Assembly: GCA_910578855.1 (NCBI GenBank)
Contig: CAJTRV010000011.1
Location: forward strand, 1 to 31,137
Reading direction: 5' to 3'
DNA: 31,137 nucleotides
Source: an uncultured Bacilli bacterium
GTDB taxonomy: Bacteria; Bacillota_I; Bacilli_A; RF39; UBA660
The position numbers and the translations under genes were made by a program. Positions 13,344-21,603 of this stretch are shown here, piece by piece. Positions within the stretch are counted from its first letter, which is position 1; every line of letters begins with the position of its first letter. The notes under the pieces are model-generated. The model searched no databases and had not been told where the DNA came from. It saw nothing but the letters and a program-made list of their open reading frames with translations.

Positions 13344-13764
13344 CATAATTTTTTACTTAAAGAATATAACATTTGTTATCGTATGCGGATTATTTGCCTG
13401 GGCATTTCCACATTTGAATATGGTGATCGATGGCAGAGTTAATCATACGATGGGGTGTCTCTTAGTATTTATTATTTTATTCATTCAGATTATCATTCTA
13501 TGGCGAAGAGGTAGCAAGGTAAATGAGAATAATTGGTATAACGGTCTATTTTTTATCACCAATCTTGTTTTTATAATGATTTATCTTAGAGCTTCCTTTG
13601 ATACAAGTATGGTTACGGTTTATCGTCATTTAGAAGGGGAACAATATTTATTCCTCCATTATAATTTAGGGTGGATTGTCATTTTATATAGTATTTTAAT
13701 AATCTATCCGTTAACCTATATAACTTTTGAAACACTTCCTTATCTCAAAAAGAATGAAAAGTAA
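13336..13764 (+). CDS. Unrecognised four-TM membrane protein
   Basis: Not recognised. The 142-aa product is strongly hydrophobic with about four TMs (roughly residues 7-27, 38-56, 69-86 and 109-128) and short polar ends (final LKKNEK). It overlaps the preceding single-TM gene by 8 nt, and GGTGGGG in that gene acts as a close SD for the ATG at 13336; the ATG at 13324 has no usable SD. The stop codon lies in the loop of the terminator at 13747-13776. It is likely co-translated with, and possibly a complex partner of, the upstream protein. Confidence 0.75.
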   Translation: MHNIIFYLKNITFVIVCGLFAWAFPHLNMVIDGRVNHTMGCLLVFIILFIQIIILWRRGSKVNENNWYNGLFFITNLVFIMIYLRASFDTSMVTVYRHLEGEQYLFLHYNLGWIVILYSILIIYPLTYITFETLPYLKKNEK

Positions 13765-13776
13765 TCATTCTTTTTT
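13747..13776 (+). terminator. Terminator before spoIVA
   Basis: A perfect 11-bp stem (AAAAAGAATGA and complement TCATTCTTTTT) around a 7-nt loop that contains the TAA of the upstream gene. The T run continues to 13776. It separates the two-gene membrane unit from spoIVA. Confidence 0.9.
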
Positions 13777-13804
13777 CATAATCCCGATCATATCCTCATA
13801 TAGT
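13776..13804 (+). promoter_or_regulatory. SigE-like promoter of spoIVA
   Basis: TCATAAT (13776-13782), a 14-nt spacer and CATATAGT (13797-13804). This is a good match to the SigE pattern (KMATATT, 13-15 nt, CATACAnT), and spoIVA is SigE-dependent in B. subtilis. The leader would be about 20 nt. Confidence 0.65.
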
Positions 13805-13831
13805 TAAATGAAAACAGAAAGTAGGGATTAG

Positions 13832-15307
13832 ATGGAAAAGACAGATATCATTAGAAGTATTACGGGACGAACGGGAGGAGACATTTATTTAGGAGTTGTA
13901 GGAGCCGTTAGAACTGGTAAATCAACCTTTATAAAAAAAGTAATTGAAAACTTAGTTGTCCCTAATATCGAAGATGAATATGAAAAAAAACGAGCCTTGG
14001 ATGAAATACCACAGAGTGCGCAAGGAAAGACGATTATGACGATGGAACCAAAGTTTGTTCCTAGTACGGCTGCTAAAATTATGATTGATGATTTTTCAGC
14101 CAATATTAGATTAGTCGACTGTGTTGGGTATGTCATACCTAATGCTAAAGGGTATGAGGATGAAAATGGACCACGTCTTGTTAAAACACCATGGTATGAT
14201 GAAGAGATACCATTTATTGAAGCCGCTGAGGTAGGGACTGAAAAGGTTATAAAGGACCATTCAACGATTGGAATTGTCGTGACAACAGATGGTTCTATAG
14301 GTGATTTATCAAGAAATGATTATATTGAAGCTGAACAACGGGTTATTGGAGAGTTATCTAGTATTGGAAAACCATTTATCGTATTATTGAACTCTGCTCA
14401 TCCAATGTTACCAGAAACAGAACGCTTAGCGGAAAAATTAAGTGACGAATATATGGTACCGGTTATGCCAATTAGTGTTGAACAGATGACGGAACGTGAT
14501 ATTTATAATATCTTAAGAGAAGCTTTATATGAGTTTCCAGTTGTGGAAGTTGATGTAGAAATGCCAGAATGGATTGCTTGTTTAGAGGCGAGTCATTGGC
14601 TAAAGAAACTCTATATCGATAAAATTAGAGAAAGCGTTGTTGAAATCGATAAATTAAAAGATATCGAAAAAATAACGTCACACTTTATGAATTGTGAATA
14701 TATCTCTAAATCATATCTTTCCAATGTCGATACAGAAACAGGAAAGGTAACTGTTACATTGCAGGCACCAAATGACTTATATAATACTATTTTAAAGGAT
14801 ATTATTGGAGTTGATCTTACGAGTCGGGCATCGTTATTAACGTTATTCCAAGAATATAATGAAGCCAAACGAGAATATGATCAAATCAAGGGTGCATTAA
14901 AGATGGTAAAACAAACGGGGTATGGGGTTGCTAGTCCAACGCTTGCTGATATGCAATTAGATACGCCGGAGATTATCAAACAAGGTAGTCGTTATGGAAT
15001 TAAATTAAAAGCCCTTGCTCCAAGTATTCATATGTTCCGTATCGATGTTGAATCAACCTTTGAACCGATTATTGGATCAGAAATTCAGAGTAAAGAATTG
15101 ATTGATTACTTAATGAAAGACAAAGATAAAGATCCAGAAAGTATTTGGAAAAGTGAAATCTTTGGGCGTAGTTTAGATGTGATTGTGCAAGAAGGAATCC
15201 AAGCTAAATTATCATTACTACCAGATAATGTTCGCTATAAGTTACAAGGAACACTATCTAAATTAGTAAATAAAGGATCAGGGAACCTATTTGCTATTGT
15301 CTTATAA
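13832..15307 (+). CDS. spoIVA: Stage IV sporulation protein A (spore coat ATPase)
   Basis: Coat morphogenetic ATPase. It polymerises on the outer forespore membrane, recruited by SpoVM, and forms the platform for coat and cortex assembly. Walker A GAVRTGKST is at residues 24-32, Walker B is in IRLVDCVGYV near residue 95, and the sensor/Thr region lies in the STIGIVVTTDGSIGDL segment near 150. The C-terminal domain ends in GNLFAIVL. At 491 aa it matches B. subtilis SpoIVA (492 aa) closely, with no gaps visible. The SD is a modest GTAGGGAT before the ATG. It is a single-gene unit between two terminators with its own SigE-like promoter. Confidence 0.98.
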   Translation: MEKTDIIRSITGRTGGDIYLGVVGAVRTGKSTFIKKVIENLVVPNIEDEYEKKRALDEIPQSAQGKTIMTMEPKFVPSTAAKIMIDDFSANIRLVDCVGYVIPNAKGYEDENGPRLVKTPWYDEEIPFIEAAEVGTEKVIKDHSTIGIVVTTDGSIGDLSRNDYIEAEQRVIGELSSIGKPFIVLLNSAHPMLPETERLAEKLSDEYMVPVMPISVEQMTERDIYNILREALYEFPVVEVDVEMPEWIACLEASHWLKKLYIDKIRESVVEIDKLKDIEKITSHFMNCEYISKSYLSNVDTETGKVTVTLQAPNDLYNTILKDIIGVDLTSRASLLTLFQEYNEAKREYDQIKGALKMVKQTGYGVASPTLADMQLDTPEIIKQGSRYGIKLKALAPSIHMFRIDVESTFEPIIGSEIQSKELIDYLMKDKDKDPESIWKSEIFGRSLDVIVQEGIQAKLSLLPDNVRYKLQGTLSKLVNKGSGNLFAIVL

Positions 15308-15329
15308 CTCTCTTTACGAGAGTTTTTTT
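15306..15329 (+). terminator. Terminator of spoIVA
   Basis: AACTCTC and GAGAGTT (7 bp) around a TTTAC loop, followed by a run of Ts. The stem overlaps the stop codon. Confidence 0.9.
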
Positions 15330-15472
15330 GATATAGAAGTATCAAGATAAAAAATCAAGTAAAGATGAAAAAAGAGTGTCTATGCTTTTCCCATCGTTTT
15401 ATTGTTAGATGTTCCATGGTATAATAATTATATAGATGCGAGGGTCTAATTTTATTAATAGGGAGGAATATA

Positions 15473-16633
15473 ATGAAACAATATATTCAAGATAAGATTT
15501 ATCGAATAGATATAAAAAAACTATTACTTGTGTTTGTTATTTTACTTATAATCACTACTTTTATTACTACATTTATGAAGATAGAAAAAGAGATATATAG
15601 TGAGCTAACAAAGGATGAACTTGTTTCAGATACCGCCGAATATCTAAAAGAAAATAAGGCTGAACTAGTAGAAAAATATAATACAACTGATGAGGCCATA
15701 ATTATGGAAAAATTAGCAAATGAAGCTAAATTAAAGATTGTTATGGTAACAGCTATTTTTTCGACGATTGTCGCTTTTGTAAAGACAATTATAGATTATT
15801 TTATGGTGATTGTTCTTTTCGTTGTTTTTTATTTGTGGCATCAAAAATATGATCAATATCGTTTAACAGAATCATCCTTTACAGCTACTAAAAATAGGTA
15901 TTATCGTGATATATTAAAAAATTATTCGGTTGATGTCTTATCATATGTGGAGAATTTAAAATTAGAATATCCAAGTATTTTAATTGCTATGTTGTTACAA
16001 CTAGAACATAAAAAGATTGTTACTTTAACTGCGGAAGCGATCATTGTTCATGAAAATATAGATCAAACACAATTATTAGATACCGAGCAGTATTTATTAA
16101 AGAACATCAAGGATGGAACTTTATCTTTGTCACATTATGAACAATATGAAAAAATTGTCGAAAAAGAAGCGATCAAAGAACAGTTGTTGACACCCAAAAA
16201 ATATCCTAAAAAGAGATTGAGAAAAGATATTTTATTTAGCTTAATTGGATTCATGATGGTAGTAGTGTTATATATTGTTACATATATGAAAATTACAACC
16301 ATAAACTTTGAAAATCACCCATATGTAGCCCTTTTTATCATGATGGGACTTGTACTTACGCCCATTATACTGTTGCTTTATTTAGTTGCCAGAATCATTT
16401 CTTATTCTGTTTTAACACTACAATTAAAAACCGATTTTAGTTATGTTAATCTTAAGGGTAAGAATATTAAACAAAAATTAGATGGTCTTAAGAATTTTTT
16501 ACAAGACTTTTCTCTTTTGTCAGAACGGGGAAAAGAAGAGTTAGGATTATGGGAAGAATATTTGATTTATTCAGTTCTATTTAATCAAAATTCATCTATT
16601 ATTAAACAGTACAAAGCTCTTATTAGACGTTAA
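15473..16633 (+). CDS. DUF2207-like membrane protein (C-terminal portion)
   Basis: A 386-aa membrane protein of unknown role. TMs lie at about residues 16-35, 90-122 (two adjacent helices, one side of a ~55-residue charged external loop), 250-270 and 280-305. Two features recall the C-terminal half of DUF2207 proteins: a cytosolic module reading YPSILIAMLLQLEHKKIVTL near 165, and FLQDFSLLSERGKEELGLWEEYLIYSVLFNQN near 345 (the LWEEYLIYS pattern). The N-terminal beta domain of DUF2207 is missing and replaced by a short TM plus helical loop. GGGAGG gives a strong SD. A TATAAT at 15420-15425 has only a weak TTTTAT -35. Confidence 0.65.
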   Translation: MKQYIQDKIYRIDIKKLLLVFVILLIITTFITTFMKIEKEIYSELTKDELVSDTAEYLKENKAELVEKYNTTDEAIIMEKLANEAKLKIVMVTAIFSTIVAFVKTIIDYFMVIVLFVVFYLWHQKYDQYRLTESSFTATKNRYYRDILKNYSVDVLSYVENLKLEYPSILIAMLLQLEHKKIVTLTAEAIIVHENIDQTQLLDTEQYLLKNIKDGTLSLSHYEQYEKIVEKEAIKEQLLTPKKYPKKRLRKDILFSLIGFMMVVVLYIVTYMKITTINFENHPYVALFIMMGLVLTPIILLLYLVARIISYSVLTLQLKTDFSYVNLKGKNIKQKLDGLKNFLQDFSLLSERGKEELGLWEEYLIYSVLFNQNSSIIKQYKALIRR

Positions 16634-16657
16634 TTTATATACTCTAGACATGAAAAA

Positions 16658-16685
16658 TTGACAAATATTTTGGATGTGCTATAAT
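16658..16685 (+). promoter_or_regulatory. SigA promoter of the 88-aa gene
   Basis: A perfect TTGACA (16658-16663), a 16-nt spacer and a perfect TATAAT (16680-16685), 25 nt before the ATG. Confidence 0.85.
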
Positions 16686-16710
16686 ACTCCAGGTTAAAGG
16701 GGGAAATACA

Positions 16711-16977
16711 ATGTTTGGACAAATGAGATTAGAACAAATAATTGGTGAAAATGGCTTAGAAAATATTCCATGCACATATGCATATGAATTTGTTCCTTCA
16801 AGTGATAAATATCATATTGATATCAAATATTATGTTGTTTTTGATGATGGGCAGATATTTTGGTTAGATACGAAAACACTTTCTGTTGATCAATTAGGTT
16901 ATGTAGCAAGTGAACTAAATTATGATGAAAACTTTAATTATTTATCAAGTGACGATGGCTTCGTAAAAACACGATAA
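16711..16977 (+). CDS. Unrecognised 88-aa protein
   Basis: Not recognised. It is small, acidic and soluble, with no TM or signal. A central beta-rich stretch (YHIDIKYYVVFDDGQIFWLDT) is flanked by short helices, and it ends in DDGFVKTR. A near-consensus promoter, a strong SD (AAAGGGGG) and a terminator-like hairpin downstream show that it is a genuine single-gene unit, probably well expressed. Nothing in the neighbourhood suggests a role. Confidence 0.75.
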   Translation: MFGQMRLEQIIGENGLENIPCTYAYEFVPSSDKYHIDIKYYVVFDDGQIFWLDTKTLSVDQLGYVASELNYDENFNYLSSDDGFVKTR

Positions 16978-16987
16978 TAAATATTCA

Positions 16988-17020
16988 AAAAATTACCATA
17001 CTATGGATGGTGATTTTTTT
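16988..17020 (+). terminator. Terminator hairpin that also contains the SD of the next gene
   Basis: Arms at 16988-16999 and 17007-17018 (AAAAATTACCAT with ATGGTGATTTTT) form 12 pairs including one G-T, around a 7-nt loop, and run into Ts at 17019-17020. The 3' arm carries GGTGAT, the apparent SD for the ATG at 17021, so folding would both end the upstream transcript and hide the start of the next gene. Confidence 0.75.
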
Positions 17021-17530
17021 ATGTATTATTACTTAAACACATTTCTTATTTACTCTATTCTCGGATATTTATTAGAAACCGTAGTGGCTTTTGTTACAAG
17101 AAGTCATTTTGAAAGTGGAATTTTATTTGGTCCTTGGACGCCAATCTATGGAGTAGGAACGGTTATCATTATTTTGTTATCCAATTATTTATTTATGAAT
17201 TTACATTTACCCCGTTTTTATGAGACCGTGATTATTTTTTTCTTACTAACGATTTTTTTAACTGCCATTGAATGGCTTGGTGGCATTACGATTGAGGCGC
17301 TTTTTCATCAGGTATTTTGGGATTATAGTGATCAAGCATGGTCGATTGGACATTATATTTCTCTTTCGATGAGTCTAGTTTGGGGTCTTGGTTCTATCCT
17401 TTTCATCTATGTCATAAAACCATTATTAGAACCATTAGTCGTCCGCATTCCGCCGGTTTTAACACTTCTTTTTTTCGTTCTCTTTTTATGTGATATTGGG
17501 TTTACAACCTATCAAAAAATAGCCAAGTAA
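17021..17530 (+). CDS. CmpB-family (putative ABC transporter permease) membrane protein
   Basis: A 169-aa membrane protein of the family Pfam names ABC_trans_CmpB; its true substrate is not known. The family motif is clear at the N-terminus: YSILGYLLETV, then FESGILFGPWTPIYGVG. Four to five TMs follow, including IFFLLTIFLTAIEWLGG and the C-terminal LTLLFFVLFLCDIGFTT. Two starts are possible, ATG 17003 and ATG 17021; the second is preferred because GGTGAT lies 8 nt before it, whereas 17003 lies in the loop of the terminator hairpin. No separate promoter is visible, so expression may depend on read-through. A bidirectional terminator separates it from rodA. Confidence 0.82.
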   Translation: MYYYLNTFLIYSILGYLLETVVAFVTRSHFESGILFGPWTPIYGVGTVIIILLSNYLFMNLHLPRFYETVIIFFLLTIFLTAIEWLGGITIEALFHQVFWDYSDQAWSIGHYISLSMSLVWGLGSILFIYVIKPLLEPLVVRIPPVLTLLFFVLFLCDIGFTTYQKIAK

Positions 17531-17552
17531 AACACTTCGAAAGAAGTGTTTT
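17529..17552. terminator. Bidirectional terminator between cmpB-like gene and rodA
   Basis: A perfect 10-bp stem (AAAACACTTC and complement) around a GAAA tetraloop. T runs follow on both strands, and it lies exactly between the two convergent stop codons. Confidence 0.92.
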
Positions 17553-18683
17553 TTAGTTGGTAAATCGCATTTGTTCATTGGAAATATTAAAGATAATGCC
17601 TGCCATAATCATATAACTAAGGAGACTTGATCCGCCATAACTAATGAAGGGGAGCGTAATTCCGGTAATTGGCATTAGACCAAAAGTCATTCCGATATTT
17701 TGGAGTTGTTGGTAAAGTAACATTCCGACGATTCCTGCAATAATATACTTGTTGGTATTAGAGCCACTTTTGACAGCAATCATAATCAGACGAATATCAA
17801 AAAAGACGATTAATGATAATAAAATAGTTGTACCTATGAAACCAAAATTACTAGCGTAGACAGCGAAGATAAAGTCTGTTTGTGGTTCAGGAAAGTAGAT
17901 TGGTGTTTTACCATATCCGTTTCCTAGTAATCCGCCAGAACCGATGGCACTCATTCCATTTTCTAATTGAAACCCACTTTTATTAGACCAGTCTAAGAGT
18001 CTATCTACCCGGAGGAAGAAACTAGTTCCGAAGACTTGAATGAATAAATCGGTGTTGAAAAAATAGATGAAGAGGACAGAGCCAATAAAAAATCCGACGA
18101 TTCCAAAGGCAATTGCAAACCAACGATAACGGATTCCTGAGATGAAAAGCATGACTCCGGTTATTAAAAGATAGATTAAAACGACTCCAGTATCAGGTTG
18201 TAAAAAAGTAAGAATACTAGGAATGGCAACAACGAGCATAACCTTTAAAAGAAAAATAAATTCTTCTTTCACCGTAGGACTACTATAGTTGGTATTAAAG
18301 TTATGAATCATCGTTCCTAACGTAATAATCAAAATGATTTTCATAAACTCACTTGGTTGAATGGTTCCGATTCCAGGAATTGAAAACCAACATTTGGCAT
18401 CGTTGATTGTTGGTGCAAAGAGCAGTAATCCAATCAACATGATGACGCCAAAGCCATATAAGAACCAGATGTTGCGGTAGATATAGTCATTGCCGATAAA
18501 CATGATAAAATAAGCGAGTGCAAAGCCAATCAGATACCATACCAATTGCCGCAGTGCTAAATCCTGCATATAACTCGATAGTAAATTTTGGGCACTAAAA
18601 ATTGTGATAATGCTAATAAAAGCAAATAAAATAAGGGCAATTAAGATGCCACGATCAACTTTATATTTCGAAATATTTTTCAT
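17553..18683 (-). CDS. rodA: SEDS peptidoglycan polymerase RodA
   Basis: Polytopic glycosyltransferase of the FtsW/RodA/SpoVE family that polymerises lipid II for side-wall growth. The 376-aa product has about ten TMs and the SEDS motifs: WFSIPGIGTIQPSEFMKI, the catalytic-loop Asp in LQPDTGVVLIY, GGLLGNGYGKTPIYFPEPQTDFIFA, and the C-terminal LMPITGITLPFISYGGSS. The GTIQPSEFMK and YGKTPIYFPEPQTDFIF variants favour RodA over FtsW or SpoVE. The ATG (complement of 18681-18683) is chosen because GGTGAT lies 5 nt upstream. A possible promoter is TTGAAT, 17 nt, TAAGAT on the minus strand (18700-18728). It is a single-gene unit. Confidence 0.92.
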   Translation of the reverse strand: MKNISKYKVDRGILIALILFAFISIITIFSAQNLLSSYMQDLALRQLVWYLIGFALAYFIMFIGNDYIYRNIWFLYGFGVIMLIGLLLFAPTINDAKCWFSIPGIGTIQPSEFMKIILIITLGTMIHNFNTNYSSPTVKEEFIFLLKVMLVVAIPSILTFLQPDTGVVLIYLLITGVMLFISGIRYRWFAIAFGIVGFFIGSVLFIYFFNTDLFIQVFGTSFFLRVDRLLDWSNKSGFQLENGMSAIGSGGLLGNGYGKTPIYFPEPQTDFIFAVYASNFGFIGTTILLSLIVFFDIRLIMIAVKSGSNTNKYIIAGIVGMLLYQQLQNIGMTFGLMPITGITLPFISYGGSSLLSYMIMAGIIFNISNEQMRFTN

Positions 18684-18699
18684 TCGAATCACCAATATT

Positions 18700-18728
18700 A
18701 TCTTACACTAAATAGGAGTTAGATTCAA
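18700..18728 (-). promoter_or_regulatory. Candidate SigA promoter of rodA
   Basis: On the minus strand TTGAAT (complement of 18723-18728), a 17-nt spacer and TAAGAT (complement of 18700-18705), 16 nt before the rodA ATG. The SD would sit close to the transcription start. Confidence 0.4.
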
Positions 18729-18813
18729 TGCTTATCAGATGAATAAAAATTTTTTCGTATGATGCAGGATTTCCACAATTTCTGTCGAAAGATAGAAGTA
18801 GGAGGGTGAGAGA

Positions 18814-21603
18814 ATGAAAAAAATAAAATATTTATTATTGGTGTGTTGTTTTATCATGATCAGTTTTGTTTCAGCGAAGTCGAATGATACAACCGTTCGT
18901 ATTGATTATTGGAACAATGTCTATGGTAATTTTTTAATTGGCAATAATTATTATTGGAATCAGATGGGAATGACTTATGCCAATAATAAATTAGCATACT
19001 GTTTAGAACCAGGGAAATGGATTACCGAGACTACATATGATTCATATACAGATTTTAATCATAAAAATTTTTCTGAGGCGTTAAAACAAAAACTGGAGTT
19101 GATTGCTTATTATGGTTATGCGTATAAAGGCCATCAGACAATGCGATATTATCTAGCAACCCAGGAATTAATTTGGCGGGAATTAGGAATTAAAGAGATG
19201 TACTGGTCGACTGAGGCTGTTCATGGTGGTGAGCGAATTAATGTCCAAAGTGAGATCAATACGATTCAATCTCTCATCCGTTCTCATAAAAATTTACCAT
19301 CTTTTCATGGGATGACATTTACAATGCGTTCTGGAGAAACCCAGTGTGTGGAAGACCGTAATAATGTGTTTTCTATGTTTGAACGAATGACTCCTGCAAA
19401 CCATGCAACAACGATGGCTGGTAACACCCTTTGTATTCATGCTGATAAAGTAGGGAGTAGTCCCATCCATTTTTTAAAACATCCAGATTCTTACACAGTA
19501 AGTCTGTTATATACCAAAAATGATTCCCAAACGATTGCAACTTTCGGGTTATCGAGTAAAGTAACAGCGACAGTTTATGTTAATGTCGAGGGATATCGGT
19601 TACATCTCAATAAGAAAGACGCTGATCGCAAAGAAAATATTCCGAGTGGAGAAGCTAGTTTAAAAGGAGCAATTTATGAGGTAACCAATGATTCTGATTT
19701 TTTAAAACAGATGGAAACAGATGAGCAGGGTCAAGCTGTAATGACAGATCTTCCGGCTGGAACATTTACCGTAAAAGAGATAAAAGCCAGTCCTGGATAT
19801 TTACTTGATCCAAACGCATATCAGATTACGGTATCTAAAGATACGGGGATCGAGGTGAATCTAGATGTGTATGAAAAGGTCATCAAAAATAAGATTCAAT
19901 TGATTAAAGTTTTTGGTGATTCCGAAAGTGGTATGATGCAACCGGAAACTGCGGTAACGTTTGGTATTTATGATAAAAATCAAACACTCTATCAAGAGGT
20001 AACGACGGATGACCGGGGAATTGCAACTTTGGAGCTACCATATGGATCCTATCTAGTAAAACAACACAATACCAAACCCGGGTATGAAAAAGTGGAGGAT
20101 TTTTCGATCCATGTTACCAATGAGAGTGATCGTGTGATTCCTTATGTACTCCATGATGCGCGAGTAAATGCTCGGGTAAAAATTAGCAAGCAAGATGAAC
20201 ATGGTAATCCAATTAAACAAAAAGGGATTCAATTTAAAATTCGTAATTTAGATACCGGTGAATATGTAAAACAAAAAATTTATTATCCTGAAGAATCGAT
20301 TGTTGAAGTATTTGAAACCAATGATCGAGGTGAAGTGACGACGATATATCCTTTAGAGGCTGGTCGCTATCAAGTAGAAGAGATCAAGGCGCCTGATGGT
20401 TATTTACGAGCATTAGATCCTTTTGACTTTGAAATCAATGAACATAGTATTTTTGAACAAACAGAACAAGGGGATCTATATCATATTCGGATTAAAAATA
20501 ATCGACCTAAAGGGAAAATTAAACTAGAAAAATTTGGAGAACACCACCAATTGGTTCAAAATGATACAGGTCAATATGATATATTAGTGGAGCAGGAATT
20601 ATTATCTGGAGTTACATTTGAACTGATTGCTGCTTCTGATATTCAGGAGAATGAAACCATACTTTATAAAGAAGGAGAGGTGGTTGAACGTCTTACAACA
20701 ACAGAAGGGAGAGGAACAAGTCAAGCACTACCGCTAGGAACCTATTGTGTGAAAGAAGTGAAAACGCAACCCGGCTATCAACTAGATAAGAAGGAACAAT
20801 GTGTGACATTATCCTATCAAGATGATCAGCAAGCGGTTATCACGGAGTCATTAACGTTCATCAATCATGCGATTGAAAATAAAATTACCATTTATAAAAC
20901 TGGAGAAGAAATGAAGGCGATAAAACAAAATAAAGCGATCTATCATGATCGCCCACTAGCTGGAGTTGTTTTTTCACTAGTGACTGATGAAGAGATGATG
21001 ATTGATCATAACCTAGTTCCTAAAAATACGGTCTTATTTACAAGGACAACTGATGAAGAGGGCAAAATTATCTTAGAAAATTTGCCATTTGGGGCATATC
21101 GTTTGGTTGAACAAGAGGTACCAATAGGATATCAAAAAGCATTGGATCAACCATTTACAATTTCTCGTTATGATCAAGATGAAACGATCGTGATTGGCAA
21201 TCAAAAGAAGAAAGCTAATTTATTAATTATTAAAGAAGATGCGGATACAAAGGAAAAAATCGATGGAGCTCATTTTAAACTACTTAATGAAAAGGAAAAG
21301 ATAATTGAATCTGATTTTCAAACGAGGGGTGGAGTATTAACCCTCCAAGAACTAGAATATGGTACTTATTATCTCGAGGAGACGAAAGCTCCATCTGGCT
21401 ATATGAAAACTAGTAAGCGCTATAAAGTGGTTATTGATGGTCAAAAAAAGATGATCCAAATTGTGGTTAAAAATCATCGAACCATTCTTCCTAATACTTC
21501 CAGTTTAACGAAACTATTGATATGGATGTTCGGTGGAGCATTAGCAATTGGAACGTTCTGTTTGCTTATCTCTTTGTGGTTAAAACATCATCGGTATGAG
21601 TAA
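18814..21603 (+). CDS. Thioester-domain / CnaB-repeat surface adhesin with LPNTS sorting signal
   Basis: Wall-anchored fibrous adhesin or pilin. A signal peptide (residues 1-21, cleavage after VSA) leads into a thioester (TQXA-like) domain with Cys63 in YCLEPGKW and Gln117 in ATQELIW, the pair expected to form the covalent-binding thioester. Six SpaA/CnaB-type domains follow, starting near residues 260, 359, 453, 566, 688 and 800. Most have the isopeptide Lys (for example LIIKEDADTKEKIDGAHF) and the Glu in VKE/VEE-x-x-x-P-x-GY. The C-terminus has LPNTS (892-896), a hydrophobic helix and HHRYE, a sortase signal. The SD is AGGAGGGTGA. Its last 8 nt overlap the sortase gene, so the two are a unit. 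The protein matches MSCRAMM/pilin-tip architecture at 929 aa. Confidence 0.93.
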   Translation: MKKIKYLLLVCCFIMISFVSAKSNDTTVRIDYWNNVYGNFLIGNNYYWNQMGMTYANNKLAYCLEPGKWITETTYDSYTDFNHKNFSEALKQKLELIAYYGYAYKGHQTMRYYLATQELIWRELGIKEMYWSTEAVHGGERINVQSEINTIQSLIRSHKNLPSFHGMTFTMRSGETQCVEDRNNVFSMFERMTPANHATTMAGNTLCIHADKVGSSPIHFLKHPDSYTVSLLYTKNDSQTIATFGLSSKVTATVYVNVEGYRLHLNKKDADRKENIPSGEASLKGAIYEVTNDSDFLKQMETDEQGQAVMTDLPAGTFTVKEIKASPGYLLDPNAYQITVSKDTGIEVNLDVYEKVIKNKIQLIKVFGDSESGMMQPETAVTFGIYDKNQTLYQEVTTDDRGIATLELPYGSYLVKQHNTKPGYEKVEDFSIHVTNESDRVIPYVLHDARVNARVKISKQDEHGNPIKQKGIQFKIRNLDTGEYVKQKIYYPEESIVEVFETNDRGEVTTIYPLEAGRYQVEEIKAPDGYLRALDPFDFEINEHSIFEQTEQGDLYHIRIKNNRPKGKIKLEKFGEHHQLVQNDTGQYDILVEQELLSGVTFELIAASDIQENETILYKEGEVVERLTTTEGRGTSQALPLGTYCVKEVKTQPGYQLDKKEQCVTLSYQDDQQAVITESLTFINHAIENKITIYKTGEEMKAIKQNKAIYHDRPLAGVVFSLVTDEEMMIDHNLVPKNTVLFTRTTDEEGKIILENLPFGAYRLVEQEVPIGYQKALDQPFTISRYDQDETIVIGNQKKKANLLIIKEDADTKEKIDGAHFKLLNEKEKIIESDFQTRGGVLTLQELEYGTYYLEETKAPSGYMKTSKRYKVVIDGQKKMIQIVVKNHRTILPNTSSLTKLLIWMFGGALAIGTFCLLISLWLKHHRYE

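Noticed and set aside
18729..18813. Promoter for the adhesin gene
   Set aside because: TATGAT near 18757 has no -35 at a workable distance, and no sporulation-type pair is convincing.
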